Shown one piece after another: positions 9,080 to 16,638 of a stretch of DNA of 39,191 bases. The DNA is from Nocardioidaceae bacterium (GTDB taxonomy: Bacteria > Actinomycetota > Actinomycetes > Propionibacteriales > Nocardioidaceae). A program made the translations under genes and the position numbers. The notes beneath the pieces were generated by a model. The model did no database searches, had not been told where the DNA came from, and saw only the letters and a program-made list of their open reading frames with translations. Numbering within the stretch: the stretch's first letter is position 1; each line of letters opens with the position of its first letter. The DNA lies in contig JACCXZ010000201.1 in assembly GCA_013696745.1 (NCBI GenBank), forward strand, positions 1 to 39,191, in the 5' to 3' direction.

Positions 9080-10810
9080 GTGTCGTCACCGGCCGTACCG
9101 ACCGGCTCGACGGGTGTGACCCCTGGGTCCGGACCCGCGGTGGTCCCGGTTGCGGTGGCGCTGGTCGCGGCCGCGGCCCTGGGCGCCGGGCCCGCGCCGG
9201 TCGTGCCGGTCGTGCCGGTCACGTCGCAGACCGTCCGCGCGGTTGCTGCCTCGCTCGCCCCCTGGGCCTGTGCGGAGCTCACCGACTCGCCGAGCGGGTC
9301 CGTTGGCAGCTACCCCGCGCTCGCCTCCCAGTACTCCTGCTTCGGGGAGCTGACGCGGATTGGCGTCCGCGCGGTGGGCGGTGACCGGTCACCGCTCAGC
9401 AGCGCTGCCCCGGTCGCCCAGCCCACCGACGCCCCGCCCAACATCGCCCTGATCATGCTCGACGACATGCGTCAGGACGAGCTGTCCGGCCCGTGGATGA
9501 AGCGCACCCGGCAGCTGGTCGGCAGCCAGGGCGTCCGGGTGCCGAACTCGGTGGCGCCGTCACCGTTGTGCGTGCCGGCGCGCGCGTCGCTCCTCACCGG
9601 CCAGTACCCGCACAACCACGGCACCTACAGTCAGCACCCAGCGTTCAACTTCAACGTGTTCGACGACTCCGACACGCTGGCGACCCGGCTGCAGACGGCC
9701 GGTTACCACACCGCGTTCCTCGGCAAGTACCTGAACGGCTACGAGCGCAAGGGCGGGAACCCTTACGTGCCGCCGGGCTGGGACGACTGGCGGGGCTCGG
9801 CCGACGGGACGTACCAGTTCTACGGCAACATGCTCAACCACAACGGCGCCATGACCGACCTCAGCGGCGGCTACCAGACCAAGGCCTACGCTCGGATCGG
9901 TACGGGGATGCTGCGCCAGGCAGCCCAGCAGGACAAGCCGTTCTTCGCCTACCTCAACTTCACCGCCCCACATGTCGGTGCCGGCAAAAAGCGCCCCGAA
10001 CACTCCGACCTGGTGCCGACCGCCGTGTCGCCGCCCACGACGCACGGGAAGTACGACGAGGTCATCACCGAGGCGCCGGGATACCCGGGTGAGATCGACG
10101 TCAGCGACAAGCCGCGGATCATTCAACGCCGTGAGGAGATCTCGCGACAGCACTGGGACGCCATCCGAGACGCGGCGCGCACCCGTGCCGAGGCGCTCTC
10201 GGTGGTGGACGGGGCGGTCGCGCGCTACCTCACGACGTTGCGCAAGCAGGGTGTGCTGGCCGACACGTACGTCATCTTCACCTCTGACAACGGGTTCTTC
10301 CTCGGTGAGCACCGCGTCCAGCACGGCAAGGTTCTGCCTTACGAGGAGGCACTCAGGACGCCGCTGCTGATCCGTGGCCCCGGCATCCCTGCAGGATCCA
10401 GGACGCAGGCGCCGTTCCTGTCCACCGACTTCGCGCCCACCATCCTCGACTGGGCCGGTGCCGGTCCCCAGGTCGACATGGACGGGGTGTCCGGACGGGG
10501 GGCCCTGGAGGGTCGTGGCACGACATGGCGGCGCCCGGTGCTGTACAACGCGCCCCCCAAGGGCAGCGACGGTCCGGGCGCTCCGCCCCAGATCATCGGC
10601 GTGCGGACACGCGACTTCCTCTACACCGAGCACCTCAACGGCGACCTCGAGCTGTACGACCTGACCGTTGACCCGAAGCAGGAGACGTCGCTGCACGACG
10701 TGGAGACCTACGACGGAATCAGACGCCGGCTCGCCGCCCTCCTGCATCAGATCCAGTCGTGCCGCGGGGAGGCCTGCGACGCCCCACTCCCCGACGGGCT
10801 GCGCCGATAG
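9080..10810 (+). CDS. Secreted or membrane-anchored sulfatase (formylglycine type)
   Basis: A 576-residue type I sulfatase. The signature CVPARASLLTGQ at 164-175 provides the cysteine (C164) that a formylglycine-generating enzyme would convert; metal ligands are D128-D129 (IMLDDMR) and D403-N404 (TSDNGFF), with K216 (LGKYLNG) and H298 (APHVG) at expected active-site places. It hydrolyses sulfate esters; similarity in layout to arylsulfatase/heparan-type enzymes does not define the substrate. Residues 19-47 are hydrophobic (VVPVAVALVAAAALGAG) and act as a signal sequence or anchor. The following spacer of ~70 residues has two cysteines (C64, C87) that may pair. GTG 9080 is preceded by CAGGAG. 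It sits between sulfotransferase paralogs 3 and 4 on the same strand. No formylglycine-generating enzyme gene is in the window. Confidence 0.88.
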   Translation: MSSPAVPTGSTGVTPGSGPAVVPVAVALVAAAALGAGPAPVVPVVPVTSQTVRAVAASLAPWACAELTDSPSGSVGSYPALASQYSCFGELTRIGVRAVGGDRSPLSSAAPVAQPTDAPPNIALIMLDDMRQDELSGPWMKRTRQLVGSQGVRVPNSVAPSPLCVPARASLLTGQYPHNHGTYSQHPAFNFNVFDDSDTLATRLQTAGYHTAFLGKYLNGYERKGGNPYVPPGWDDWRGSADGTYQFYGNMLNHNGAMTDLSGGYQTKAYARIGTGMLRQAAQQDKPFFAYLNFTAPHVGAGKKRPEHSDLVPTAVSPPTTHGKYDEVITEAPGYPGEIDVSDKPRIIQRREEISRQHWDAIRDAARTRAEALSVVDGAVARYLTTLRKQGVLADTYVIFTSDNGFFLGEHRVQHGKVLPYEEALRTPLLIRGPGIPAGSRTQAPFLSTDFAPTILDWAGAGPQVDMDGVSGRGALEGRGTTWRRPVLYNAPPKGSDGPGAPPQIIGVRTRDFLYTEHLNGDLELYDLTVDPKQETSLHDVETYDGIRRRLAALLHQIQSCRGEACDAPLPDGLRR

Positions 10811-10853
10811 GCGGAATCAGGAGTCGGTCGACCGCTCGCGGTTGCTCGTGCGC

Positions 10854-10888
10854 TAGCGTCTCGCCTATCAGAACGAGCCGACGAGGAG
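10854..10888 (+). promoter_or_regulatory. Candidate -10 and ribosome-binding site of sulfotransferase paralog 4
   Basis: TAGCGT at 10854-10859 is a plausible -10, and GAGGAG at 10883-10888 lies 7 nt before the GTG at 10896, which decides the start. The 85-bp gap from the sulfatase stop leaves room for an own promoter. Confidence 0.4.
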
Positions 10889-10895
10889 TGACGCG

Positions 10896-12041
10896 GTGAA
10901 GCACCCGCTGTACGTGCACGTCGGGCCTCCCCGGACCGGGACGACCGCGGTGCAGCAGCTGCTGTGGACCAACCGCAAACAGCTGAACTCGGAGGGCATC
11001 CGCGTACCCGGTCGGGTCAGGGGCCTGCAGTTCGCGGCCGTCACCGAGCTCGTCTACGGCGTGGGCGTCCCTGCTGGCGAGCAGGCCCGCCCAGGCTCCT
11101 GGGCCGAGTTGACCGGCGAGGTCCTGGCCCACGACGGACCGGCAGTGATATCGCACGAACGGCTCTCGACGAGCGACGAGGCCACGGTTGCCCGGCTGCT
11201 GGAGGACTTCGCCGCGCGCGAGTTGCACATCATCTACACGATCAGGGACCTGCTCGCGATCGTGCTCAGCGCCTATCCCGCCATGCTCAAGCGCGGCCGC
11301 GTGCTCACCTTCGACGAGCACGTCGCCCGGGCCGCCGCGGGCGTGCCGGAAGAACAGGTGTGGAAGAACCGCGCAGGCAACGCGCTGCGCCGGTGGGGCG
11401 CGGTCGTCCCTCCGGAGCGGATGCATGTCGTCACCGTGCCACCACCGACGGCTCCACGGACGTTGCTGTGGGAGCGCTTCTGCTCGGTGATCGGCCACGA
11501 CCCGAGCAACGGGACGACGGAGGCGACGCGGACCAACGAGTCCGTAGGTGTGGTCGAGGCCGACTTCCTCAACCGGCTGAACAGCCTGGCCGGGGAGGAC
11601 TGGAGACCGGAGCACCAGCAGTTCGTCCGCCGGGTCCTCACCCCGCGGCTGCTGAGCCAGCGAGAGGGGCAGCGCAGGATCCAGCTCACGGACCGAGAAG
11701 CTCGAGCCGCCCTGGCCCGGCAGACACAGGCGCTCGCGACTGAGATCGGGACACGTGGCTTCCACGTCGTCGGCGACTTGAGCGACCTCCAGGTCGAGAT
11801 CGACCCGCCGCAGCTGGATCCCGATCACGACCGGGTGACTGAACAAGAGTTCAGCGAGCTCGCCATGAGCTGTACGCGCCAGCTCGTGCAGATGGTCCAG
11901 GTGGAGCGGGCCAAGACCGAACGTGCGCAGGCCCGCAACGAGCGTCTCCAAGGACTCGCCAGCGCCCTGAAGCGGGCGGAGGGTCGCTGGCGCTCACCGA
12001 GGGTGCGCCGCCTGGCCCGGCGGATCGCCGGCAGGAGCTGA
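10896..12041 (+). CDS. Sulfotransferase-like protein, paralog 4 of 4
   Basis: A 381-residue protein with the loop VHVGPPRTGTTAVQ, in which the usual lysine is arginine (R13). It also carries YTIRDLLAIVLSAYPAM (candidate 3'-phosphate site, with the serine typical of the family), the block HVVTVPPPTAPRTLLWERF near 178, the shared LSQREGQRRI, and HVVGDLSDLQ ending the domain near 306. The tail from about 330 is helical and basic (ERAKTERAQARNERLQ). Arginine in the phosphate loop is tolerated in many bacterial sulfotransferases, so activity is possible, but the loop AVQ differs from TYLQ of paralogs 1 and 3. It is downstream of the sulfatase and ends the cluster. Confidence 0.76.
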   Translation: MKHPLYVHVGPPRTGTTAVQQLLWTNRKQLNSEGIRVPGRVRGLQFAAVTELVYGVGVPAGEQARPGSWAELTGEVLAHDGPAVISHERLSTSDEATVARLLEDFAARELHIIYTIRDLLAIVLSAYPAMLKRGRVLTFDEHVARAAAGVPEEQVWKNRAGNALRRWGAVVPPERMHVVTVPPPTAPRTLLWERFCSVIGHDPSNGTTEATRTNESVGVVEADFLNRLNSLAGEDWRPEHQQFVRRVLTPRLLSQREGQRRIQLTDREARAALARQTQALATEIGTRGFHVVGDLSDLQVEIDPPQLDPDHDRVTEQEFSELAMSCTRQLVQMVQVERAKTERAQARNERLQGLASALKRAEGRWRSPRVRRLARRIAGRS

Positions 12042-12045
12042 CCGG

Positions 12046-12075
12046 TCGACTGGTGACGCCCCGCCAGCCAGTCGA
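12046..12075 (+). terminator. Possible hairpin terminator after the sulfotransferase cluster
   Basis: TCGACTGG at 12046-12053 pairs with CCAGTCGA at 12068-12075 around a 14-nt loop, 4 nt after the stop of paralog 4. The stem is only 8 bp and has no T-run, so this is a weak candidate. Confidence 0.35.
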
Positions 12076-12128
12076 AATCGGCCGGCACCGGGATGCCAGG
12101 GACGGCGTAGGTGCGCGAGGATGCACAG

Positions 12129-13208
12129 ATGCCGCGCGCCACTGACCTCGGGATCCGCATCGGTCAGCTTCCCCACGGTGCCACTGACTCGGTGCTCGAC
12201 GTCCCCGGTGTCGGACTCGGCCATTGCACGGTCTGGCGGGACGAGCCCGACCCGCCACTGGGACGCGGCGTAGCGCGTACCGGCGTGAGCGTCCTGGTGG
12301 TCGCCGAGGACGCCGTGCAGCGGCTCGTCCCGGCCGGTGGCGCCGTGCTCAACGGGTTCGGCGAGTGCACCGGCTTCATCACCGCCGCGGAGTGGGGACT
12401 GCTGCGGACGCCGGTGTTCCTGACGTCGACCATGCAGCTCGGCCGCGTCTACGACGCCGCGTGCGAGCTCAGCATCGAGCGGTGTCCGCAAGTGGCCGAG
12501 GACGTCATCATCCCGATGGTCGCCGAGTGCGACGACTCGTTCCTGTCCGACGCCCGGCGCATGCAGGTCACCCACGCGGACGTCGCCACCGCATGGTCGG
12601 CGGCGTTGGCGTCGCGGGGGGCTTCGCCGCCGCCGCCGGAGGGCAGCGTCGGGTCGGGCACCGGGATGTCCTGTCTGGGCTTCAAGGGCGGCATCGGGAC
12701 CGCCTCGCGCGTCACCCCCGAGGGCCACGTCGTGGCGGTGTTGCTGATGACCAACTTCGGTGACCGTGCGCGGCTCACGGTCGACGGTGTACCGGTCGGG
12801 CGCCTGCTCCCGGCGGCCCCGACGCGCCCCGCACCGCCCGCCGGCTCGTGCATCGGCGTCGTCGTCACCGACGCCGCAGTCGACGGATCGGGTTGCCAGC
12901 GCCTGGCGCGCCGCGTCGGGCTGGGGCTGGCCCGGACGGGTTCGGTGGCCAGGCACGGCAGTGGGGAGATCTTCCTGGCCGCAGCGACCGGTCTGCGCAC
13001 CGACCCCGATGGCCGGTTCGACGGACGTGCCGCGGTATCCGGACGGGACCTCGACCCGCTGTTCGAGGCGGTGGTCGACGCTACCGAGGAAGCCGTGCTC
13101 AACTCGCTGCTGGCCTCCCCCACGGTCATCGGCCGGAACGGCAACACCAGCGAGGGCCTGCCTGTCGACGCGGTAGCCCAGTTGCTGCGGGCGCACGGCA
13201 GGCTGTAG
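12129..13208 (+). CDS. P1 (S58/DmpA-like) family peptidase
   Basis: A 359-residue protein of the DmpA/BapA aminopeptidase family, Ntn-fold enzymes made as one chain and cut by themselves into two subunits. The family blocks are present: DVPGVGLGH near 24, AVLNGFGECTGF near 72, VGSGTGMSCLGFKGGIGTAS near 174 and FGDRARLTVDGVPVGR near 210. The expected self-cleavage site is before S240 in PPAGSCIGVVVTDAA, where S240 becomes the new N-terminal nucleophile; related enzymes have a Ser followed by hydrophobic residues and TDA here. Substrates range from D/L-aminopeptides to beta-peptides; none can be assigned. Start: ATG 12129, with GAGG 9 nt upstream, preferred over an in-frame GTG at 12111. It is not obviously in an operon. 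Confidence 0.85.
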   Translation: MPRATDLGIRIGQLPHGATDSVLDVPGVGLGHCTVWRDEPDPPLGRGVARTGVSVLVVAEDAVQRLVPAGGAVLNGFGECTGFITAAEWGLLRTPVFLTSTMQLGRVYDAACELSIERCPQVAEDVIIPMVAECDDSFLSDARRMQVTHADVATAWSAALASRGASPPPPEGSVGSGTGMSCLGFKGGIGTASRVTPEGHVVAVLLMTNFGDRARLTVDGVPVGRLLPAAPTRPAPPAGSCIGVVVTDAAVDGSGCQRLARRVGLGLARTGSVARHGSGEIFLAAATGLRTDPDGRFDGRAAVSGRDLDPLFEAVVDATEEAVLNSLLASPTVIGRNGNTSEGLPVDAVAQLLRAHGRL

Positions 13209-13239
13209 GGGCTTTCCTGCGACCGTCTTTGCCGGGGGT

Positions 13240-13251
13240 CATGCTGGTCAC
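13240..13251 (+). promoter_or_regulatory. Candidate leaderless -10 of the DNA ligase gene
   Basis: CATGCT at 13240-13245 lies 6 nt before the ATG at 13252. The same CATGCT-plus-ATG layout precedes the phosphoesterase gene at 14865. No ribosome-binding site is present. Confidence 0.4.
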
Positions 13252-14778
13252 ATGGAGCTCGCCCGCCTGGCCATCACCTCCCGGCAGCTAGCCGCGACCC
13301 GGTCGCGCACCACCAAGCGGGAGCTGATCGCCACGGTGCTGCGCGACACCGGATCCGACGAGCTGGAGACCGTCGTGAGCTACCTGTCCGGCACCCTGCC
13401 CCAGCGCCGGACCGGCATCGGCTGGTCGGCCCTGGACTCACTGCCAACGCCCGCCGATCAGGCGTCGCTGTCGGTCGCTGACGTGCATGCCTCGTTCGAG
13501 CGGATCAGCGCGATCGGCGGCCCCGGCTCAGCCGCGCTGCGCAACGTGGCGGTGCACGAGCTCTTCGCCCGAGCCACCGCGTCCGAGCAGGACTACCTGC
13601 GCGGACTGGTGTTCGACGAGCTACGCCAGGGTGCACTGGACTCGTTGGTCCAGGACGGTCTCGCCGAGGCTCATGGCCTGCCAGCGGCCGCGATCCGACG
13701 AGCGGCGATGCTGCTCGGGTCCACCGCAGCCGCCGCCACCGTCATCGCCCGCGACGGACCAGCGGGTCTGGACGCCGTGCGGTTGCAGGTCGGGCTGCCG
13801 GTGCGTCCGATGCTGGCGGCGAGCGCACCTGATCCCGACGTCGCGTTGGCCAGGAAGTCGCTACCCGTCCTCGTCGACGTCAAGCTCGACGGCATCCGGG
13901 TGCAGGTGCACCGCGACGGGAGCAGCGTCGGCGTCTGGACGAGGAGCCTGGAGGACATCACCGACCGCGTGCCAGAGGTGGTCGAGGCGGTGCTCGACCT
14001 GCCGGTAGAGCGGGTGGTGCTGGATGCGGAGGTCCTCGCGCTCGGTGCCGAAGGCCGACCCGCGCCCTTTCAGGCGATCGCGGCCCGGACCGCCAGCAGG
14101 GTCGACGTCGCCGCTGGACGGATCCGCACCCCGCTGTCCCTCTTCTGCTTCGACCTGCTGCACGCCAACGGCCTCGACCTGCTCGACGCGCCGTTGGACC
14201 GACGGGCAGCGGTGATGGCACAGCTGCTGCCAGAGGCGTTGGTCGTGCCTCGGGTCGTGGCCATCGACTCGGAGCAGGTCGCCGAGGTCTTCGCGGAAGC
14301 CGTGGACCGGGGCTTCGAGGGCATGGTCGTCAAGGATCTGCAGGCGCCGTATGCGGCCGGACGTCGCGACGCTGCCTGGGTCAAGGTCAAGCCCCGGCAC
14401 ACGTTCGACCTCGCGGTGACGGCGGCGGAGTGGGGCCACGGACGCCGACACGGACTGCTGTCCAACCTGCACCTGGCCGCGCGTGACCCCGCCACCGGGG
14501 AGCTGGTGATGCTGGGCAAGACCTTCAAGGGGCTCACCGACGAGATCCTCGCCTGGCAGACGCAGGCACTGCTCGCGCGGGAGGTCCGCCGTACCGCCGG
14601 GACCGTGCACGTGGACCCGCCACTCGTCGTCGAGATCGCCTGCGACGGCATTCAGACCTCCTCGCGCTACCCCGGCGGCGTCACACTGCGCTTCGCCCGC
14701 GTCCTGCGCTACCGCGAGGACAAGTCAGCCGCCGAGGTCGACACCCTCGACAGCGTCATCAGACTGACCGGGTCGTGA
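13252..14778 (+). CDS. lig: ATP-dependent DNA ligase
   Basis: A 508-residue ATP-dependent DNA ligase resembling mycobacterial LigB. Order: N-terminal DNA-binding domain (about 1-180, with ISAIGGPGSAALRN and an AMLLGS-type helix), then the adenylation domain with motif I KLDGIR at 211-216, where K211 forms the AMP adduct, motif III FDLLHANG near 300, motif IV GFEGMVVKD near 356 and motif V WVKVKP near 377, then an OB-fold with LGKTFKGLTDEIL. Such enzymes seal nicks using ATP and are accessory to the NAD-dependent LigA in actinobacteria. No nuclease or primase domain of LigD is fused. Leaderless start at ATG 13252. Confidence 0.95.
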   Translation: MELARLAITSRQLAATRSRTTKRELIATVLRDTGSDELETVVSYLSGTLPQRRTGIGWSALDSLPTPADQASLSVADVHASFERISAIGGPGSAALRNVAVHELFARATASEQDYLRGLVFDELRQGALDSLVQDGLAEAHGLPAAAIRRAAMLLGSTAAAATVIARDGPAGLDAVRLQVGLPVRPMLAASAPDPDVALARKSLPVLVDVKLDGIRVQVHRDGSSVGVWTRSLEDITDRVPEVVEAVLDLPVERVVLDAEVLALGAEGRPAPFQAIAARTASRVDVAAGRIRTPLSLFCFDLLHANGLDLLDAPLDRRAAVMAQLLPEALVVPRVVAIDSEQVAEVFAEAVDRGFEGMVVKDLQAPYAAGRRDAAWVKVKPRHTFDLAVTAAEWGHGRRHGLLSNLHLAARDPATGELVMLGKTFKGLTDEILAWQTQALLAREVRRTAGTVHVDPPLVVEIACDGIQTSSRYPGGVTLRFARVLRYREDKSAAEVDTLDSVIRLTGS

Positions 14779-14851
14779 CCCCGACGAGCGGACGGGCGTG
14801 ACATCGCTTCCACCGGTCACGGTGTCTCTTGCCCTCGCGACAGGGGCTGAG

Positions 14852-14864
14852 CATGCTGGCTGCC
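14852..14864 (+). promoter_or_regulatory. Candidate leaderless -10 of the phosphoesterase gene
   Basis: CATGCT at 14852-14857 is 7 nt before the ATG at 14865. This supports the internal ATG over an upstream in-frame ATG at 14829. Confidence 0.35.
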
Positions 14865-15635
14865 ATGGTGAGCGAGGTGGCCGTCCTGTCCGACGTACAC
14901 GGGGTCCTGCCGGTCCTCGACGCGGTGCTCGCCGAACCCGAGGTGGCCGGGGCCGAGCTCATCGTGGTCACCGGGGACCACGCTGCGGGACCGCAACCGG
15001 TCGAGGTCCTCGACCGGCTTCGTGCGTTGGGCGATCAGGCGTTGCTGGTCCGAGGTAACGCCGATCGTGAACTGGTCGCGCTGGCCCACGGCGAACCGTC
15101 CACCTTGGGCGATGCCGCCTATGGCGTGGACTCGTGGGCTGCGCAGCAACTCTCCCCGGCGCACGTCCGGTCGCTGGCCGGCCTGCCGCATCCGGTGACC
15201 CTTGACGTACAGGGATTCGGGCCCGTCGTGTTCTGTCACGGCACACCTCGCGATGACGACGAGGTTGTGCTGGTCGACACCCGACTGGAGCGCTGGGCCG
15301 ACGTGTTCGCCGACCTGCCAAGCGACGTGCGGACCGTGGTGTGCGGACACACCCACATGCCCTTCATCCGCCTGGTGGACCGGCGCCTGGTCGTCAACCC
15401 CGGCAGCATCGGGATGCCGTACGGCCGAGCGGGCGCCTCCTGGGCGCTCCTGCGGGGCGGTGCGGTGACGCTCCACCATGCCGATATCGACATCGATGCT
15501 GCGATCGAGAGCGTCGTGGCCGCGTCTGGCTACCCTGACCGGCGGGCCTGGGCCGAGGAGTACCTCCGCGCCGTCAACAGCGACGCCGACGCCCTGACCG
15601 CGTTCGCTCCCCGCGACGGCCGCATCCCCGGCTGA
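14865..15635 (+). CDS. Calcineurin-like metallophosphoesterase
   Basis: A 256-residue cytoplasmic metallophosphoesterase. All five family motifs are seen in order: DVHG at 8-11 (variant of DxH), GDH near 33, GNAD near 62 (variant of GNHD/E), CHGT near 118 and GHTH near 159, followed by NPGSIGMPYG. This pattern places it among YfcE/MJ0936-like phosphodiesterases that bind two metal ions. GNAD in place of GNHD, lacking the histidine, is frequent in this subgroup. Natural substrate is unknown. The frame is open upstream to 14829, but ATG 14865 is better because the -10 hexamer would otherwise be inside the coding region. Its stop abuts the decayed oxygenase on the other strand. Confidence 0.85.
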   Translation: MVSEVAVLSDVHGVLPVLDAVLAEPEVAGAELIVVTGDHAAGPQPVEVLDRLRALGDQALLVRGNADRELVALAHGEPSTLGDAAYGVDSWAAQQLSPAHVRSLAGLPHPVTLDVQGFGPVVFCHGTPRDDDEVVLVDTRLERWADVFADLPSDVRTVVCGHTHMPFIRLVDRRLVVNPGSIGMPYGRAGASWALLRGGAVTLHHADIDIDAAIESVVAASGYPDRRAWAEEYLRAVNSDADALTAFAPRDGRIPG

Positions 15636-15639
15636 CCGA

Positions 15640-16395
15640 AAGGGGCCAGCGGACCGGCCCGGAAGTGCGGCGTAGTCCGGGTGCGCGGAGATACCCGCGC
15701 GCAGGTCCATCCGGCCACCGATCCACGAACCGGGCAGGTCGTAGTTGTCCCCTGACGTCGGCGGGGACACCTGGCAGAGCTCGGGATGGATCAGCGGGCA
15801 GTGGTAGCACTCGTGATAGTTCTCGGCCACCACCTTCCAATTCGCAGCCACCTCGTAAGTGTGCCGGTCGCCGAGCACGAGATCTTCCGGCGCGTACGGA
15901 GCGACCACCTCTGCGAGGCTCCCGACGTGCTCCTCGAATCCGATCCGCTCGGCGCCCAGGGGTCTCGCCGCGTGGCAGAACACCCAGCCTTGCCACAGCC
16001 GTACGCCGAGCTCGACCAGACCGTGCTCCGACGGCTCGAAGTCTGTCGCGTCACGAGAGCCGTGCGCGGCCAGCACGGAGCCGGCCAGGTCGTAGGACCA
16101 GGCGTGGTACGGGCACACCATCGACAAACACTCGCTGCCGGTCCCGTCCGGCACAGCTCGTGGCCGCGGTGCGAGCAGGTGTTGGCGAAGGCGTGCAGCC
16201 GGTCCTCGGGCCAGGTCAGCGGCACCTCCCCGGCCATCACCGCGCGCTGCCGGGCCGGCGCCGCCGCTCGCGCGCAGGTCGCGCTCGCGACCCAGGCAGG
16301 TCCAGCTGCCCGCGAACAGCTGCCGGCCAGACCCTCGGGCTCGCCGCCGTAGGGTCCAGCAGCTCGGGGTCCAACGCAAGGCCAGCTGCAGTCAT
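15640..16395 (-). pseudogene. Decayed Rieske-type ring-hydroxylating oxygenase alpha subunit
   Basis: This stretch has no intact gene, but minus-strand fragments in three frames add up to a Rieske oxygenase. From ATG 16395 comes LALDPELLDPTA; near 16319 another frame gives QLFAGSWTCLGRERDL; from 16246 a third gives AFANTCSHRGHELCR; from 16139 the second frame returns with MVCPYHAWSYDL. The two Cys-His pairs are the [2Fe-2S] ligands. ENYHECYHCPLIHPEL near 15830 holds the mononuclear iron histidines. Sequence similarity then stops near 15640, so most of the catalytic C-terminus is missing. At least three frameshifts plus the truncation make it non-functional. The relatives include glycine-betaine/carnitine-type and aromatic oxygenases; the substrate cannot be inferred. 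Confidence 0.85.
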
Positions 16396-16487
16396 CGCGG
16401 CGCTTCGTAGACGAGCAGCTCGGTGCCGGCGACCTCCTCGCCGTCATCGGGCGCGGCGACACCGAGCCGACGGTGAGAGGAACGCAT
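16392..16487 (-). CDS. Possible 31-residue ORF ahead of the oxygenase remnant
   Basis: ATG 16487 is preceded by GGGAG with 7-nt spacing and encodes MRSSHRRLGVAAPDD ending in LLVYEAPR. Its TGA overlaps the ATG of the oxygenase remnant (ATGA at 16395-16392), the classic sign of translational coupling. I do not recognise it. It may be a true small leader gene of the old oxygenase operon or the tail of a deleted gene. Confidence 0.25.
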   Translation of the reverse strand: MRSSHRRLGVAAPDDGEEVAGTELLVYEAPR

Positions 16488-16625
16488 CAGGGTGCTCCCT
16501 ACGTGAGGAGAAAGCAGACCCGCCCACGGTACGACGTCGAGGTCAGGGAGGGCGAGGCTCAGGTCGTCAGCCTTCTCAGCCGTCAGCCCTTCATCGGTTC
16601 CTCCTCGCGTGAACCCCTCGCGGGG

Positions 16626-16638
16626 TAACTTGACAAGC
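16626..16638 (+). promoter_or_regulatory. Candidate leaderless -10 of the oligopeptidase gene
   Basis: TAACTT at 16626-16631 is 7 nt before the GTG at 16639. A TTGACA overlapping it at 16630-16635 has no partner -10 at the right distance and is probably chance. Confidence 0.4.

Noticed and set aside
14817-16379. A 520-codon open frame on the minus strand
   Set aside because: Its N-terminal half reads through pieces of the Rieske oxygenase remnant and its C-terminal half is antisense to the phosphoesterase gene. Only the Rieske fragments have family similarity.
15640-16395. Frameshifts in the Rieske remnant as sequencing error
   Set aside because: Several independent shifts plus loss of the C-terminal half are more than an indel error explains, and nearby genes are intact. 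Resequencing would still be the proof.
16630-16635. TTGACA as a -35 element ahead of the oligopeptidase gene
   Set aside because: It overlaps the better -10 TAACTT and any -10 at 17 nt would be inside the coding region.
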